From assembly GCF_012927185.1 (NCBI RefSeq), contig NZ_JABBGB010000003.1:1-64000 (forward strand): a DNA stretch of 64,000 bases. Direction: 5' to 3'. The stretch is from Pseudoflavitalea sp. G-6-1-2. Its GTDB lineage: Bacteria; Bacteroidota; Bacteroidia; Chitinophagales; Chitinophagaceae. Positions 62,295 to 64,000 of the stretch are shown piece by piece. The notes below the pieces were generated by a model, which worked only from the letters and a program-made list of their open reading frames with translations, had not been told where the DNA came from and ran no database searches. A program made the position numbers and the translations under genes. Within the stretch, counting starts at the first letter, position 1. Each line of letters begins with the position of its first letter.

Positions 62295-62327
62295 GAACAA
62301 GGCCATCAACTCCAATCAACAAAATAT

Positions 62328-64000
62328 TTACTGGCTGATCACCTTCAGTTCGGTCCGCCTGTTTTTAGCTCTGCCTTCTTCCGTTGTATTTTCTGCTACA
62401 GGCTGCGTTGCTCCATACCCCTTGAATGCGAGCCTTTGCTGCTCTATGCCATGGGCTACGAGATATTTCACCACTGCCTGTGCGCGGTTGTTGGAGAGCA
62501 CCAGATTATCTTCGGCCTTGCCTACATTATCTGTATGGCCACTGAGTTGTATGCGGATGGTAGGATTATCGCGCAGCAACACCACCAGCTTGTCTAATTC
62601 TGAAGTTGATTCCGGCTTGAGATCATACCGGTTCACATCGAAGAACACATTACGCAATACCATGGTGGCATTCGCTTCGAGTGGTTGCAATGGAATATCG
62701 ATATTGAAAACAGAATCGGTGTTATTGCTGAGTGAGAAATTCTCGGAATAGAAGAGGTAGCCTTTGCGGTTAACGTTGAAAGCATAGTCTTTTCCTACGG
62801 GAAGCGTTACCAGATAATGACCGGTCTCGTCTGTCTGCACTTTGCTCAGCACTTCCTGCGAAGCGAGGTCGGTGAGTTCAACAGAAGAAGGAAGTCCCTT
62901 TTGGGTTTTGATATCGTACACTTTTCCTTTCACCCACAATGTTCTTGCCGGACGAATATCCGAACGCAGTTCAAAAGTGTAGATATCCAGTCCGCCCTTG
63001 CTGTCGCTGCGATCGCTGGCATACCAGGCCGTTTTGCCATCGGCAGAAACTACCAGGCTGCCTTCATTCTCGATGGTGTTGATGGGATAGCCGAGGTTCA
63101 CAGCTTTGCTCCATCCGCCTTTCGGCTGTTTCTTTGAAATGAAGAGATCGTCGCCACCATAACCGAGATGCCCATTCGAAGTGAAATACAACGTTTGATT
63201 ATCGGCATGGATAAACGGACAGCTTTCTTCTCCCGGTGTATTGATCTCTGCACCAAGGTTCTCCGGTTCGCCCCATCTTCCGTTGGGCAGCAGGCGGCTT
63301 ACGTAGAGATCACTTCCTCCAAATCCTCCTGCACGATTACTGGCGAAGTACAATTCTTTTTTATCTGGAGAAAGCGAGGGAGCAGATTCCCAGGCTTCGG
63401 TATTGATGCGTGGCCCAAGGCTCTCAGGTTCGCTCCATCCGTTGGAAGTGAGGTAAGAAATATAGAGATCGCAACTGCCGGCCCCTCCGGGGAAATTGCA
63501 ACCGGTGAATATCAGCCATTGGCCATCCTGCGAAATATTCTGAGCGCCTTCATTGCTTTGTGTGTTGATATTGCCATTGAGCGGGTTGGCTTTGTGCCAG
63601 CCATTGCTGTTGCGCGAAGCGCCGAAGAAATCTTCGTTGATGCCATTGATGCGGCGGGTGAAAATCAGTTCCTTGCCGTCGATGGTGATGGTAGGATAGT
63701 ATTCGGAGTCTTTGGAATTGATGCTGTCGCCCAGATTGGAAGGCTCGAAACGATAAGCTCCTAACGGTTTCTGCTGAGCGTAGTCGATGGCAAACTGATA
63801 GCTTTTCTTTCTGAACTGAGCCACCATTTTGCTTTTTTCATTGAGATTGGGAATGCCGAGAAAATCGTCTACGGCTGCAACCGCTTTCTGAAAGTCTCCC
63901 TGCCCGGCAAGATTGATGGAGTAGGGGAGATTGTAATCCCTGAAATAATTATTGTCGATGGATTTTGCCTTCTCGTATGCTGCAATGGCTTCTTTGTAAT
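62328..64000 (-). CDS. TPR-PD40-CRD-OmpA protein (PorE-like), 5' end outside the window
   Basis: The frame is open from 64000 down to TAA at 62328-62330, at least 556 residues with the N-terminus missing. Visible order: TPR-like helices (YKEAIAAYEKAKSIDNNYFRDYN, GDFQKAVAAVDDFL), a PD40/WD40-like propeller (EYYPTITIDGKELIFTRR, SAPSLSPDKKELYFASNRAGGFGGSDLYVS, ESCPFIHADNQTLYFTSNGHLGYGGDDLF), then a carboxypeptidase-like regulatory domain (VKGKVYDIKTQKGLPSSVEL). The C-terminal OmpA domain has intact SGHTDNVG and AKNRRTELKV. This is the architecture of PorE, a type IX secretion component tied to peptidoglycan, but Bacteroidota carry several such paralogues, so PorE itself is not certain. Confidence 0.88.
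   Translation of the reverse strand, partial: YKEAIAAYEKAKSIDNNYFRDYNLPYSINLAGQGDFQKAVAAVDDFLGIPNLNEKSKMVAQFRKKSYQFAIDYAQQKPLGAYRFEPSNLGDSINSKDSEYYPTITIDGKELIFTRRINGINEDFFGASRNSNGWHKANPLNGNINTQSNEGAQNISQDGQWLIFTGCNFPGGAGSCDLYISYLTSNGWSEPESLGPRINTEAWESAPSLSPDKKELYFASNRAGGFGGSDLYVSRLLPNGRWGEPENLGAEINTPGEESCPFIHADNQTLYFTSNGHLGYGGDDLFISKKQPKGGWSKAVNLGYPINTIENEGSLVVSADGKTAWYASDRSDSKGGLDIYTFELRSDIRPARTLWVKGKVYDIKTQKGLPSSVELTDLASQEVLSKVQTDETGHYLVTLPVGKDYAFNVNRKGYLFYSENFSLSNNTDSVFNIDIPLQPLEANATMVLRNVFFDVNRYDLKPESTSELDKLVVLLRDNPTIRIQLSGHTDNVGKAEDNLVLSNNRAQAVVKYLVAHGIEQQRLAFKGYGATQPVAENTTEEGRAKNRRTELKVISQ

Larger units (their letters stand above)
61651..62327. other. Gene-free region with two MITE-like elements
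   Basis: About 680 bases between dprA and the PorE-like gene. Short frames such as 61717-61917 and 62131-62751 are translations of the repeated element or antisense to the OmpA gene and are not taken as genes. The 230 bases between the elements show no further feature. Confidence 0.65.

Noticed and set aside
62131-62751. A 206-residue plus frame running through MITE-like element 2 into the OmpA gene
   Set aside because: Its N-terminal third is translated repeat and the rest is antisense to the OmpA C-terminal domain.
1-64000. tRNA or rRNA genes
   Set aside because: No cloverleaf with a T-loop consensus or rRNA-conserved stretch was seen in any intergenic region; a covariance-model scan was not possible.

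Overview
The window comes from a chromosome of the Bacteroidota, most likely a Chitinophagaceae-type member (class Chitinophagia). The sequence shows TAnnTTTG promoter boxes with an upstream TTTG/TTG box, a Bacteroidota-type RNA polymerase omega subunit, a giant SprA, a DUF4835/PorD protein, the futalosine menaquinone pathway, OmpA proteins with calcium-binding repeats, and many signal peptides and lipoboxes. The species cannot be named from the sequence. No rRNA, tRNA, CRISPR array, transposase or prophage gene was seen.

Layout. 0-3.2 kb: glycan assembly genes (DUF6056 membrane protein, GT2, methyltransferase). 3.3-9 kb: outer-membrane barrel, ApbE, a Tat-exported Gfo/Idh/MocA oxidoreductase with a double DUF1080 protein (3-keto-sugar chemistry), and a TIGR00027-type methyltransferase. 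9-11.3 kb: universal stress protein and a glucosyl-phosphoglycerate-synthase-like domain fused to a HAD phosphatase. 12-25.3 kb: housekeeping genes (RRM protein, rplI-rpsR-rpsF, htpG, recJ, polyprenyl synthase, OmpA, bamD-rpoZ, coaBC-porD-DUF4296). 25.3-26.7 kb: 3-oxoacid CoA-transferase.

26.8-37.6 kb is the accessory part. It holds four NarL/LuxR response regulators, two sensor-poor histidine kinases, two paralogous 7-TM proteins (one broken by a +1 frameshift), a barstar-family gene in line with a kinase-regulator pair, an orphan secreted protein, and long AT-rich gene-free stretches. Two ~200-bp repeat copies lie upstream of the two orphan regulators.

37.6-48.2 kb: metabolism again (PabC-like lyase, photolyase, mqnB-mqnD, two tandem PTPS-type pterin synthases with folE, fabD, fabH, an S41 peptidase, GNAT, ruvA). 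48.2-55.4 kb is sprA, the outer-membrane translocon of the type IX secretion system. 55.4-64 kb: SDR, alpha/beta hydrolase, a DUF4105 protein (possible lipoprotein N-acyltransferase), guaB, dprA, a pair of inverted MITE-like elements, and the 3' part of a TPR-PD40-CRD-OmpA protein resembling PorE. PorD, SprA and the PorE-like protein make type IX secretion a recurring theme.

The least explained parts are the GT/HAD fusion, the barstar-kinase-regulator operon with its orphan partner, the duplicated leaders of the orphan regulators, the frameshifted 7-TM gene with a 19-bp perfect inverted repeat, and the small TIR-bounded elements near 62 kb.
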